Notes under the pieces: generated by a model
What the model saw: the letters and a program-made list of their open reading frames with translations, nothing else
Database searches by the model: none
Told to the model about the DNA's origin: nothing
Position numbers and translations under genes: made by a program
Origin: an uncultured Maribacter sp.
GTDB taxonomy: Bacteria > Bacteroidota > Bacteroidia > Flavobacteriales > Flavobacteriaceae
Length of the DNA stretch: 64,000 nt
Direction: 5' to 3'
Assembly (NCBI GenBank): GCA_947493885.1
Contig: CANLTE010000001.1
Coordinates: 124,001 to 188,000, forward strand
In this document: piece by piece, positions 48,226 through 56,930 of the stretch
How positions within the stretch are numbered: the first letter of the stretch is position 1
Layout: every line of letters begins with the position of its first letter

Positions 48226-49254
48226 ATGGGATTTTTTGATTTCTTAACCGAGGAAATAGCCATTGACTTAGGTACTGCTAATACGCTTATTATTCATTTA
48301 GACAAGGTTGTTGTAGACAGCCCCTCTATTGTTGCCAGAGATAGAATCACTGGTAAAATCATTGCCGTGGGTAAAGAGGCTAACATGATGCAAGGAAAAA
48401 CCCATGAAAACATAAAAACTATTCGCCCTCTTAAAGATGGTGTAATAGCAGACTTTGATGCCTCTGAAAAGATGATCAATATGTTTATTAAAAACATTCC
48501 TGCATTAAAGAAAAAATGGTTTCCTCCTGCGTTGCGAATGGTTATTTGTATTCCTTCAGGAATTACTGAAGTTGAAATGCGAGCGGTAAAAGAATCTGCA
48601 GAGCGTGTTAATGGTAAAGAGGTATATTTAATACATGAACCAATGGCCGCTGCTATTGGTATTGGTTTAGATATTATGCAGCCTAAAGGAAATATGATTG
48701 TTGATATCGGTGGTGGTACAACTGAAATTGCAGTAATTGCATTAGGCGGTATTGTTTGCGATAAATCTGTTAAAATTGCAGGTGATGTATTCACTAACGA
48801 TATTATATACTACATGCGTACACAACACAACTTATATGTTGGAGAAAGTACTGCGGAGGCTATAAAAATTGAAATTGGTTCTGCTACAGAAGATTTACAA
48901 ACCCCACCTGATGAAAAATCAGTTCAAGGAAGAGACCTTTTAACAGGTAAACCAAAACAGGTTCAAATTTCATATCGTGAAATTGCCAAAGCCTTGGACA
49001 AATCAATTTTACGTGTAGAAGATGCAGTAATGGAGACACTTTCGCAAACTCCTCCAGAACTAGCTGCAGATATTTATAACACAGGTATTTATCTTGCAGG
49101 TGGTGGATCCATGCTAAGAGGGCTTGATCGTAGATTATCACAAAAAACAGATTTACCTGTTTACATTGCAGAAGACCCACTACGTGCTGTAGTGAGGGGT
49201 ACAGGTATTGCTTTAAAAAATCTAGAGCGCTATAAAAGTATTTTAATAAAGTAA
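48226..49254 (+). CDS. mreB: Rod-shape-determining actin homologue MreB
   Basis: The 342-residue protein has actin-type ATP motifs: DLGTANTLIIH (phosphate 1), MIVDIGGGTTEIAVIALGG (phosphate 2) and YLAGGGSMLRGLDRRL (adenosine). It polymerises at the inner membrane and steers lateral wall synthesis by the elongasome encoded just downstream (mreC, mreD, mrdA, rodA). Length is standard. Confidence 0.97.
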   Translation: MGFFDFLTEEIAIDLGTANTLIIHLDKVVVDSPSIVARDRITGKIIAVGKEANMMQGKTHENIKTIRPLKDGVIADFDASEKMINMFIKNIPALKKKWFPPALRMVICIPSGITEVEMRAVKESAERVNGKEVYLIHEPMAAAIGIGLDIMQPKGNMIVDIGGGTTEIAVIALGGIVCDKSVKIAGDVFTNDIIYYMRTQHNLYVGESTAEAIKIEIGSATEDLQTPPDEKSVQGRDLLTGKPKQVQISYREIAKALDKSILRVEDAVMETLSQTPPELAADIYNTGIYLAGGGSMLRGLDRRLSQKTDLPVYIAEDPLRAVVRGTGIALKNLERYKSILIK

Positions 49255-49342
49255 TTTTCAAAATCGAGGTAATTTGTGTCATTTACCTCGATTTTAAATT
49301 GCACTAAATATATAGCTGCTTTTACCATAAACTTAAAAGTGA

Positions 49343-50161
49343 ATGCAACAGATTATCAATTTTTTAATACGGTATAAACACTTTCTACTTTATATCCTTT
49401 TAATGTTGATATCATTAGGTTTTACGATTCAATCGCATTCGTTTCATCAGTCTAAATTTTTTAATTCTGCGAACTGGCTTACAGGAAACATTTACAATAC
49501 TTCCTTTAACATTTCTACATATTTTGATTTAGACAAAGAAAATGAAAAGCTCGTAAACGAAAATAAGCGACTTAGACATTTACTTTTCAATAAAAAAAAT
49601 GAAATTCAAATTGCATTAGATACTGCAAATATTAGCTATACCATTTCTAGTGGTCAAATAATTAAAAATAGTTATGCAGATCAAAGAAATTACCTCACCA
49701 TTAACAAAGGAAAAAAAGATAGCATTAAACAAGATATGGGTGTTATTACCGATAAAGGTATTATTGGTATTGTAGAAAACACTTCAGGCAAATTTGCAAC
49801 TGTTCAAAGTATTTTAAATGAGCATTCCAACATTAATGCTAAAATTAAAAACACCAATCACTTTGGATCCTTAGTGTGGAATACAAAATCCTACACAACA
49901 GTTCAATTAATTGATATTCCAAAACTGGTTCCCCTACATAATGGAGATACTATTGTTACTGGTGCAATGAGTAGTATTTTTCCAGAAAACATTCCTATTG
50001 GAACAATTAAAAAGTTTGATTTAGACCTGTCCGAAAATTTTTATACTATTGATGTTTCATTGTTCAATGATATGACGAATGTTAAAAATGTGTACATTAT
50101 AAATAGCCTAAATAGAGAAGAAATATTGGAACTAGAATCTGAAACAATCAACAATGATTAG
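49343..50161 (+). CDS. mreC: Rod-shape-determining protein MreC
   Basis: The 272-residue protein has one N-terminal membrane span (about 14-29) and a coiled coil (about 62-80, ENEKLVNENKRLRHLLF). The periplasmic beta domains include NYLTINKGKKDSIKQDMGVIT and GIIGIVENTSGKFATVQSIL. It links MreB to the PBP2/RodA synthase. It overlaps mreD by 8 bases. Confidence 0.94.
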   Translation: MQQIINFLIRYKHFLLYILLMLISLGFTIQSHSFHQSKFFNSANWLTGNIYNTSFNISTYFDLDKENEKLVNENKRLRHLLFNKKNEIQIALDTANISYTISSGQIIKNSYADQRNYLTINKGKKDSIKQDMGVITDKGIIGIVENTSGKFATVQSILNEHSNINAKIKNTNHFGSLVWNTKSYTTVQLIDIPKLVPLHNGDTIVTGAMSSIFPENIPIGTIKKFDLDLSENFYTIDVSLFNDMTNVKNVYIINSLNREEILELESETINND

Positions 50162-50663
50162 TAACTATTTCTTTATTAATTTTATTAGATTCGTGCTACT
50201 TGTGCTGGTACAAGTTCTTGTATTTAATAGACTAAACTTTTTTGGTTTTATAAATCCAATGGTATACATACTTTTCTTATACTGGTATCCCATTAAAGAA
50301 AAGCGAGCAGCATTCATTGGTTTAAGTTTTTTACTAGGCCTATCAATAGATTTCTTCTCCGATACCATGGCACTGCATGCTGCGTCAACTACAACAATAG
50401 CCTATTTGAGACCAGCAATTATGCGATTTATTTTTGGCGTCAATTTAGAATTTCAAAGCTTTAAATTAAGTAATAGTACAAAGGCACAACAATTTACCTT
50501 TTTAACGTTATTAATTGTAGTGCACCACTTTGTGTTCTTCACCTTGGAAGTTTTTAGTTTGATTAACATTCTGCTAATTCTAAAAAAGGTACTTATTATA
50601 AGTTTAGCAACACTAATTCTATGTTTATTATTTGGCACTTTATTTAGCGTTAAAAAAGAATGA
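50154..50663 (+). CDS. mreD: Rod-shape-determining protein MreD
   Basis: The 169-residue inner-membrane protein has about five spans, including IRFVLLVLVQVLVFNRLNFFG, YILFLYWYPIKEKRAAFIG and LGLSIDFFSDTMALHA. The latter carries the short acidic motif seen in MreD. It overlaps mreC at the 5' end (8 bases) and mrdA at the 3' end (4 bases), which is tight coupling. Function follows from context. Confidence 0.92.
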   Translation: MISNYFFINFIRFVLLVLVQVLVFNRLNFFGFINPMVYILFLYWYPIKEKRAAFIGLSFLLGLSIDFFSDTMALHAASTTTIAYLRPAIMRFIFGVNLEFQSFKLSNSTKAQQFTFLTLLIVVHHFVFFTLEVFSLINILLILKKVLIISLATLILCLLFGTLFSVKKE

Positions 50664-52528
50664 GAAAAATTCTTCTATCATCCATAATAATAATTATAGG
50701 GATTACCTTTATTGGTAGGCTTTCTTACTTACAAATTTTTAGATTTTCACCAAATCAAGTAATGGAAGACCCAGCCATAAAGGCAATTTATGACTATCCA
50801 GAAAGGGGATACATTTATGATAGAAATGGTAAACTTTTGGTAGGTAATGACCCTGCTTATGATGTAATGGTTATTCCAAGAGAAGTAAAATCATTAGACA
50901 CCATTGAGTTTTGTGGTCTTTTAGGGATTGATAAAGAAAAATTTATCAAATCCCTTAAAAAAGCCAAAACGTACTCCTCTAGATTACCTTCTGTATTGGT
51001 TCACCAGCTCTCTAAAGAAGATTATGCTCGTTTACAAGAAAAAATGCGAAAGTACACTGGATTTTACATACAGAAACGATCGTTAAGATATTACGATACT
51101 AGTAGTGGGGCAAATGTATTAGGTTATATTAGTGAGGTTAATGAAAGAGATTTAGCAAAAAACAAATATTACATTCAAGGAGAACTTACGGGGCGCACCG
51201 GAGTTGAAAAACAATATGAGGAGCTTTTACGTGGAAGAAAAGGTGTACAATACATACAAAAAGATCGCTTTAATAGAGATATTGGACCTTATAAAAATGG
51301 TAGTTTAGATACTCTTCCAATTCAAGGAAAACAAATTAGCATCACTATTGATAAAGTTCTACAAGAATATGGCGAAAAGTTAATGGTTGGTAAACGTGGA
51401 GGTATTGTTGCCTTAGAACCTTCTACCGGTGAAATATTATCAATGATTTCAGGGCCAACGTACGACCCTTCTCTTTTAGTTGGCAGACAGCGCTCTAAAA
51501 ACTATACCAAATTATATAATGATACTATAGCAAACCCAACTTGGGATAGATCTATACTTGCACAACAACCCCCAGGATCTCCTTTTAAAGCATTAAATGC
51601 TCTAATAGCTCTTCAAGAAGGGGTAATCGATGAAAACACAACTGTAAGATGTTATAATGGTTTTTATGTAGGTAGAAAGAAAAGAGGTTGTCATTGTGGT
51701 GGTGGATTAAGAAATATGAATTCAGGAATCCACAAATCTTGTAACGCTTATTTTGCTGGAGCTTTCAGAAAAATATATGACAAATACAAAAGCACAGATG
51801 ATGGTATGGATGTTTGGGAAAAACATATGAAAAGTTTTGGTCTTGGTAATTATTTAGGGTACGACTTGCCTTATGGTCAAAAAGGAAGAATACCTAGTAA
51901 AGAGTACTATGACAAATGGTACGGAGACAATAGATGGAGTTCATCATTTATTATTTCCAATTCTATTGGTCAAGGTGAAGTTTTAGCCACTCCAATACAA
52001 CTAGCTAATATGATGTCTGCAATTGCCAACAGAGGGCATTATTTTACCCCTCATATATTGAAAAAAATAGAAGGCAAAAATATTGTAAACCCTAAATATA
52101 CTGAGCCTAAACACACTACCATAGAAAGAAAACATTTTGCACCTGTAATAGAAGGTCTAGCAGATGTGTACCGAAAAGGAACCGCCCGCTGGATTCAAAT
52201 ACCAGGAATTGAAGTTGCAGGAAAAACAGGTACCGCTGAAAATTTTACTAAAATAGATGGTGTAAGAACTCAACTTACCGATCACTCTGTTTTTGTCGCC
52301 TTTGCTCCCGTAAATAACCCTCAGATTGCTATTGCTGTCTATATAGAAAATGGATACTATGGATCTAGATATGCTGGACATATCGCCTCCCTTATGATTG
52401 AAAAATATATAAAAGGAGAAGTGACCTTAAAGAATCTAGAGAAAAAAATGCTTGAAAAAACACTAGAACACGAATACGCAAAACCTTATAGCGGAAAAGA
52501 ATTTAAGATTAACGAGTATGTCTGGTAA
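50660..52528 (+). CDS. mrdA: Penicillin-binding protein 2 (elongasome transpeptidase)
   Basis: The 622-residue class B PBP has an N-terminal membrane anchor (about 5-25) and a pedestal domain (YPERGYIYDRNGKLLVGND). The transpeptidase motifs are SPFK (catalytic Ser307), SCN (360-362) and KTGT (522-525). It cross-links lateral-wall peptidoglycan with RodA as glycosyltransferase. It overlaps mreD by 4 bases and rodA by 11. All active-site motifs are intact. Confidence 0.96.
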   Translation: MRKILLSSIIIIIGITFIGRLSYLQIFRFSPNQVMEDPAIKAIYDYPERGYIYDRNGKLLVGNDPAYDVMVIPREVKSLDTIEFCGLLGIDKEKFIKSLKKAKTYSSRLPSVLVHQLSKEDYARLQEKMRKYTGFYIQKRSLRYYDTSSGANVLGYISEVNERDLAKNKYYIQGELTGRTGVEKQYEELLRGRKGVQYIQKDRFNRDIGPYKNGSLDTLPIQGKQISITIDKVLQEYGEKLMVGKRGGIVALEPSTGEILSMISGPTYDPSLLVGRQRSKNYTKLYNDTIANPTWDRSILAQQPPGSPFKALNALIALQEGVIDENTTVRCYNGFYVGRKKRGCHCGGGLRNMNSGIHKSCNAYFAGAFRKIYDKYKSTDDGMDVWEKHMKSFGLGNYLGYDLPYGQKGRIPSKEYYDKWYGDNRWSSSFIISNSIGQGEVLATPIQLANMMSAIANRGHYFTPHILKKIEGKNIVNPKYTEPKHTTIERKHFAPVIEGLADVYRKGTARWIQIPGIEVAGKTGTAENFTKIDGVRTQLTDHSVFVAFAPVNNPQIAIAVYIENGYYGSRYAGHIASLMIEKYIKGEVTLKNLEKKMLEKTLEHEYAKPYSGKEFKINEYVW

Positions 52529-53801
52529 AAGTGTTCTAAAAAGACTTGATTGGCTTACTATATTAATCTATGCCATCCTGGTATTTATAGGCTGGCTGAA
52601 TATATACTCAAGCACGTTTACTGAAGCAGACCAATCCATCTTTAACTTTAGCACTTTACATGGCAAACAATTATTTTTTATCATGGCAAGTGCCATTTTC
52701 GTGGTAATTGTTTTAGCCTTAGAAGTTAATTTTTATGAACGATTTTCCAGTCTCTTTTACCTAATCTCAATGGTAATGCTTCTGGGGCTATTTGTTTTTG
52801 GAAAAACAGTAGCAGGAGCCACTTCATGGTACGATTTGGGTTTCTTTAATTTGCAACCATCAGAACTAGCAAAAGTCACAACAGCTTTAGCACTAGCAAA
52901 GTACCTTAGCGATATACAAACCGACATAAAACGCAGAAAAGATCAATTGTACGCTATTTTAATACTATTTATTCCTGTTCTTTTAATTGTACCTCAGCCC
53001 GATCCTGGTAGCGCACTAGTATTTTTTGCACTGATATTTGTAATTTTTAGAGAAGGGCTACCATTGTATTATTTATCCATAGGCTTATTTCTCATATTAA
53101 TTTTTGTCTGTACTTTAATGTTCGGAACCATTTGGATAACTATTGGATTAGTACTTGGTTTAATATTGTTTCTTCTACTTAAACGAAAGAATTTTAAAGT
53201 ACCTGTATTCCAAGTTGCTATTGCTTGTATTGCTACCATACTGTTTTCTCTCTCGGTAAATTTTGTTTTTGAGAAGGTTTTTGAACAACGTCATAGAGAC
53301 CGATTTAGTTTATGGTTACGATTAGAAAAAGACCCTAAAAAACTTGAAGAAATTCAAAAAACAATTGGTTACAACACTTACCAATCGGAAAAAGCCATTG
53401 AATCTGGTGGGTTTTATGGAAAGGGGTTTTTAGAAGGTACTCGCACAAAAGGTGATTTTGTTCCTGAACAACACTCCGATTACATTTTTAGCACCATCGG
53501 AGAAGAATGGGGATTCATTGGAACGGCAACAGTTGTAATACTCTTTACAATGCTTTTTCTAAGACTTACAAGCCTTGCTGAGCGCCAAAAAAATGATTTT
53601 AGTAGAATGTATGGTTATGGTGTAATTTCTATTCTTTTTGTACACTTTTTTATTAATGTAGGTATGGTAATTGGTATTTTACCCACAATTGGAATTCCGC
53701 TACCATTTATGAGTTACGGAGGTTCAGGTTTACTATTTTTTACTATTCTCTTATTTATTTTTTTAAGACTAGATTCTAATCGTTTAAAAGAAAGTTTTTA
53801 G
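52518..53801 (+). CDS. rodA: Peptidoglycan glycosyltransferase RodA (SEDS family)
   Basis: The 427-residue protein has about ten membrane spans and SEDS landmarks: GKTVAGATSWYDLGFFNLQPSELAK is split in two phrases, VPQPDPGSALVFFALIF, EQHSDYIFSTIGEEWGF and the C-terminal GIPLPFMSYGGSG. It polymerises glycan with PBP2. It ends the mre-mrd operon and overlaps the convergent nuclease gene by 4 bases at the stop codons. Confidence 0.95.
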   Translation: MSGKSVLKRLDWLTILIYAILVFIGWLNIYSSTFTEADQSIFNFSTLHGKQLFFIMASAIFVVIVLALEVNFYERFSSLFYLISMVMLLGLFVFGKTVAGATSWYDLGFFNLQPSELAKVTTALALAKYLSDIQTDIKRRKDQLYAILILFIPVLLIVPQPDPGSALVFFALIFVIFREGLPLYYLSIGLFLILIFVCTLMFGTIWITIGLVLGLILFLLLKRKNFKVPVFQVAIACIATILFSLSVNFVFEKVFEQRHRDRFSLWLRLEKDPKKLEEIQKTIGYNTYQSEKAIESGGFYGKGFLEGTRTKGDFVPEQHSDYIFSTIGEEWGFIGTATVVILFTMLFLRLTSLAERQKNDFSRMYGYGVISILFVHFFINVGMVIGILPTIGIPLPFMSYGGSGLLFFTILLFIFLRLDSNRLKESF

Positions 53802-54610
53802 AATTTCCAATTGTTTGTTTTTATCTGAGCTTCAATTTTATTTTCAACCTTATCGGGTAATGCTTCAAAAAAATTCAATCCAGTTTTTTGCTCTATTACA
53901 TCAATGCTTGTTACAAACTTTTTAAGTGGTAATTTACTCTCTTCATTTCTCATTAAAAAAGCAATTACCTCAACGTTATCTCCTTCTTCTTTTAAAATAA
54001 TTTTATAAAAATACTTAGGCACATCCACTCCCTCATCCCCAATTTCTTTTAAATTATCTTCCAAAACTCCTCCCGTAACCACAAATACTTTTCCATATTT
54101 TTTAGCCCAATAGCGCACCTTCATTTCTAATCTATTCCATATACCTCCATTAAAATCTCTATTCTGCGGACTTATATTACTGGTATAAAAAGTTTCATTA
54201 TAAGCGTATTCTGAAAATCGTCTATCTCCAGCAGGACACAAATGCCCACGATCATATCCAGAACCCTTATAATTTCTCCAATCAGCAGATTTAGTTACAA
54301 CCTTAGGGTCTTCAATAAAATATGGACGTTTTCTATCATCGTAAGTCAAATGACTTTTTTCCAGAAAATAAGCAACCCATTCAGCTTGTTCGTGTGGTTC
54401 AGAGTAAGACAATGTAAAAAATTCATGGCTAACAATATTACCTGTTTTACTTTTTGGTAATAGCTTAAATTCTTCATTTGTTATTTCTGAATTTCCATTT
54501 GGATTGGAATATGTTGCTGGTGTATAAAAATTTTCAAATAACCAAAAACCAATTATACATAAAAGCATTAAAACGCTATTAACAAGTCTATTTTTTTTAG
54601 TAAAATTCAT
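53798..54610 (-). CDS. DNA/RNA non-specific endonuclease (NUC1 family), membrane anchored
   Basis: The 270-residue protein has an N-terminal hydrophobic segment (about 11-24) without a clear cleavage site, so it may stay tethered to the membrane with the catalytic part outside. The NUC1 motif DRGHLCPAGD (His123 as base) and NISPQNRDFNGGIWNRLE (metal Asn and Arg) are intact. It would degrade extracellular nucleic acid for nutrient use or protection. It stands alone, divergent from msrB. Confidence 0.9.
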   Translation of the reverse strand: MNFTKKNRLVNSVLMLLCIIGFWLFENFYTPATYSNPNGNSEITNEEFKLLPKSKTGNIVSHEFFTLSYSEPHEQAEWVAYFLEKSHLTYDDRKRPYFIEDPKVVTKSADWRNYKGSGYDRGHLCPAGDRRFSEYAYNETFYTSNISPQNRDFNGGIWNRLEMKVRYWAKKYGKVFVVTGGVLEDNLKEIGDEGVDVPKYFYKIILKEEGDNVEVIAFLMRNEESKLPLKKFVTSIDVIEQKTGLNFFEALPDKVENKIEAQIKTNNWKF

Positions 54611-54700
54611 TTCTCAAAATTAGACTATTTTAAGATTATTTATCCAAGTGATATTTTGTAAGTTTAATATCAGGAAACGACCAAAACAAAAACAATAGCT

Positions 54701-55156
54701 ATGCTAACTTGGAAAGACATTATTCATTTTTCGGTTAAAGGAAACCCAAAGCCTGACTCTAAAATAATTAAAACTGAAGAAGAATGGAAAACCCTACTAA
54801 CTCCCGAACAATATAGAATTACAAGAAAAAAAGGAACGGAAGCACCTCATTCAGGCGATTTATGCACAAGTTACGAATCTGGAAAATACACCTGTGTTTG
54901 TTGTAACACTTCACTTTTTGACTCTACCATAAAATTTGAATCTGGTACAGGTTGGCCAAGCTTTACCCAACCTATAAAAGAAAATGCTATAGCGTATAAT
55001 AAAGATGAGTCTTTCGGAATGGTAAGAGTTGAAGTAATATGCAATACTTGCGATGCTCATCTTGGACACGTGTTCCCTGATGGCCCCGAACCTAGCGGCC
55101 TTCGCTTTTGCATCAACTCGGAATCTTTAACCTTAAAAAAAGAACATAATGAATAA
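54701..55156 (+). CDS. msrB: Peptide-methionine (R)-S-oxide reductase MsrB
   Basis: The 151-residue enzyme has zinc cysteines (Cys65/68 in TCVCCN and Cys114/117 in CNTC) and the catalytic Cys137 in GLRFCINS. Motif GTGWPSFTQP and HLGHVFPDGP are conserved. No signal peptide, so it acts in the cytoplasm on R-sulfoxides. It overlaps msrA by 8 bases, so both stereoisomers are handled by one transcript. Confidence 0.96.
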   Translation: MLTWKDIIHFSVKGNPKPDSKIIKTEEEWKTLLTPEQYRITRKKGTEAPHSGDLCTSYESGKYTCVCCNTSLFDSTIKFESGTGWPSFTQPIKENAIAYNKDESFGMVRVEVICNTCDAHLGHVFPDGPEPSGLRFCINSESLTLKKEHNE

Positions 55157-55685
55157 CATAGAGGTTGCAACCTTTGGAGGAGGATGTTTTTGGTGTGTTG
55201 AAGCGGTATTTCAAGAATTAAGGGGCATTGAAAATGTAGTTTCGGGTTATACCGGAGGACAAGCACCTGCAGTACCTACCTATCGTGAAATATGTTCAGG
55301 TTTAACAGGTCATGCAGAAGTTGTGCAGATAAGTTTTGATGCCTCAACCATTTCTTATTACGATATTCTTACTGTATTCATGACAAGTCATGACCCTACA
55401 ACATTAAATAGACAGGGCGCTGATGTTGGCACCCAATACCGTTCTGTTATTTATTATCACAATGATAGTCAACAAAAAATTGCTAAAGAGGTATTACTAG
55501 AAATGGATTCTTATTATGACACCCCCATTGTAACTGAATTAAGTGCTTTAGAAAAATTTCATCTAGCGGAAGCTTATCATCAAAATTATTACAAAAATAA
55601 TTCTGAACAAGGTTATTGCAGTGCGGTCATTACTCCCAAACTTATTAAACTAAGAAAAATGCACGCCGATAAGCTTAAAAAGTAA
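55149..55685 (+). CDS. msrA: Peptide-methionine (S)-S-oxide reductase MsrA
   Basis: The 178-residue enzyme has the catalytic motif GGGCFWCVEAVF (Cys13 as nucleophile), with GYTGGQAPAVPTYREIC and QGADVGTQYRSVIYYHN as further family signatures. It reduces S-sulfoxides of methionine. Second gene of the msrB-msrA pair; no signal peptide. Confidence 0.96.
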   Translation: MNNIEVATFGGGCFWCVEAVFQELRGIENVVSGYTGGQAPAVPTYREICSGLTGHAEVVQISFDASTISYYDILTVFMTSHDPTTLNRQGADVGTQYRSVIYYHNDSQQKIAKEVLLEMDSYYDTPIVTELSALEKFHLAEAYHQNYYKNNSEQGYCSAVITPKLIKLRKMHADKLKK

Positions 55686-55837
55686 TTTTACCCTTTAAGT
55701 TTTATCAAACCCATATTTTAAGTTCTCTATATACATTTAACGTTCGTCTACAGAAAAATGTCATCCGTCTCTTTTCAAGGCATAAAGGAGATGCGTAGCA
55801 TTAATTTTATCTAATAAACCTTAAAAAAACCTACGTT

Positions 55838-56248
55838 ATGAAAACCAAAGTATATTATCGTATAGCTTTACTATTATTCTCTTTAGCCATTATAGGTACC
55901 ATAGGTAACTCTATAATAAACTATGACGACGTTGTCTTAAAATTTGATAAATTAGGTTATCCTTCTTATCTAATATATTTTATAGCAGTATCTCAAATTT
56001 TAGGCCTTTCAATAATCTTTGCCAATAAAACTAAATGGCTTTTAGAATGGGCATATGCGGGCTTTTTTATGAATTTCATTTTCGGAATATTTGCACATTT
56101 GTTAGCAAAAGATGGTAATGGAGCAACTGCCGTAATATGCTTGGTATTAGTTTGGATTACCTACATTCAAAATAAAAAACTAAACTACAGTAAAAACAAA
56201 AACAACAAAAAAACCAACGAAACCCCACAATTAAAAAAAGTAGCTTAA
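55838..56248 (+). CDS. DoxX-like small membrane protein
   Basis: The 136-residue protein has four hydrophobic segments (about 8-25, 44-62, 66-90, 96-111) and the DoxX-like phrases KLGYPSYLIYFIAVSQILG and EWAYAGFFMNFIFG. The C-terminal tail is Lys/Asn rich. DoxX-like proteins have varied or unknown roles. It is a single gene with a terminator 26 bases downstream. An upstream promoter was not recognised. Confidence 0.82.
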   Translation: MKTKVYYRIALLLFSLAIIGTIGNSIINYDDVVLKFDKLGYPSYLIYFIAVSQILGLSIIFANKTKWLLEWAYAGFFMNFIFGIFAHLLAKDGNGATAVICLVLVWITYIQNKKLNYSKNKNNKKTNETPQLKKVA

Positions 56249-56273
56249 ATAATTAAAACTAGTATAAAGTTAT

Positions 56274-56308
56274 AAATACCTACATCTAAACGGTGTAGGT
56301 ATTTTTTT
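56274..56308 (+). terminator. Rho-independent terminator after the DoxX-like gene
   Basis: AAATACCTACA (56274-56284) pairs with TGTAGGTATTT (56294-56304) and is followed by TTTT on the plus strand (run to 56308). It is 26 bases past the stop. Confidence 0.85.
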
Positions 56309-56562
56309 GCTTCACACCCTTCCTTCACCCCTTTACACTTGACTTTAACTACAATTAAGACCCGATAAAATTACTTTTATTAGCAAGTAATATCACATTA
56401 AAATATAGATTTTATTCTACTATTAGTAAGAATAAACATATGTTAAAATAGGTTTTTATGTCGAAAAAATTTGACTTAAGTCTGTAAAAAAACTATCCTT
56501 GTCAAGTTTTATTGCAAAATATATCGCAATAGTAATAACTAACTATTACTTCAAAAGTCTCA
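56309..56562. other. Long upstream region of the 103-aa gene
   Basis: The gap 56249-56562 (314 bases) holds the terminator at its start and, near its end, a candidate promoter and a 7-bp inverted repeat (AGTAATA 56531-56537, TATTACT 56544-56550). Between them I see only A+T-rich DNA with no ORF or RNA-like fold. Confidence 0.6.
56471..56501 (+). promoter_or_regulatory. Candidate promoter of the 103-aa gene
   Basis: TTG (56471-56473) and TATCCTTG (56494-56501, one mismatch to TAnnTTTG) are 20 bases apart. The leader to the ATG at 56563 would be about 55 nt. Confidence 0.5.
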
Positions 56563-56874
56563 ATGAAAACAATTTTAAACAACAAACAAGCCGTAGAATC
56601 TAACAACGTGGCGGTAGCTTCCTCGCAAAACAAATTATCTAGCATTAGTGACCGCCTTCAAAATTTAAGTAAAAAATCAGGTATTGATTTTGAAGATGTT
56701 CTTGCTAAATTTAGAAAACACGAAATTGAAGTTGTAGATAAGTTTTGTGAATCCTACATCTTAGAAAATTTCGAAAAAGAAGGGTTTAATAATAAAGAAG
56801 TAATGGATACTGTTCAGGAGTTACGTGCTTTTTTATTTGTTACTAAGCGCAATAGAAATAACTTTATGAATTAA
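56563..56874 (+). CDS. Hypothetical protein (103 aa)
   Basis: The product is predicted to be soluble and mostly helical, with an Asn/Ser-rich N-terminus (about 1-30) and a charged helical body (SISDRLQNLSKKSGIDF, VLAKFRKHEIEVVDKFCESY, NKEVMDTVQELRAF). There is no signal peptide and I do not recognise the family. It is a single gene with its own candidate promoter and a terminator immediately after it, which supports it being real. Confidence 0.65.
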   Translation: MKTILNNKQAVESNNVAVASSQNKLSSISDRLQNLSKKSGIDFEDVLAKFRKHEIEVVDKFCESYILENFEKEGFNNKEVMDTVQELRAFLFVTKRNRNNFMN

Positions 56875-56902
56875 AAAAGACCTGATAATACAGGTCTTTT
56901 TT
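56873..56902. terminator. Bidirectional terminator
   Basis: AAAAAAGACCTG (56873-56884) and CAGGTCTTTTTT (56891-56902) enclose a 6-nt loop. It serves the 103-aa gene and the convergent protease gene. Confidence 0.88.
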
Positions 56903-56930
56903 AATATATGCTACCAAAGTAAATAGAGTA

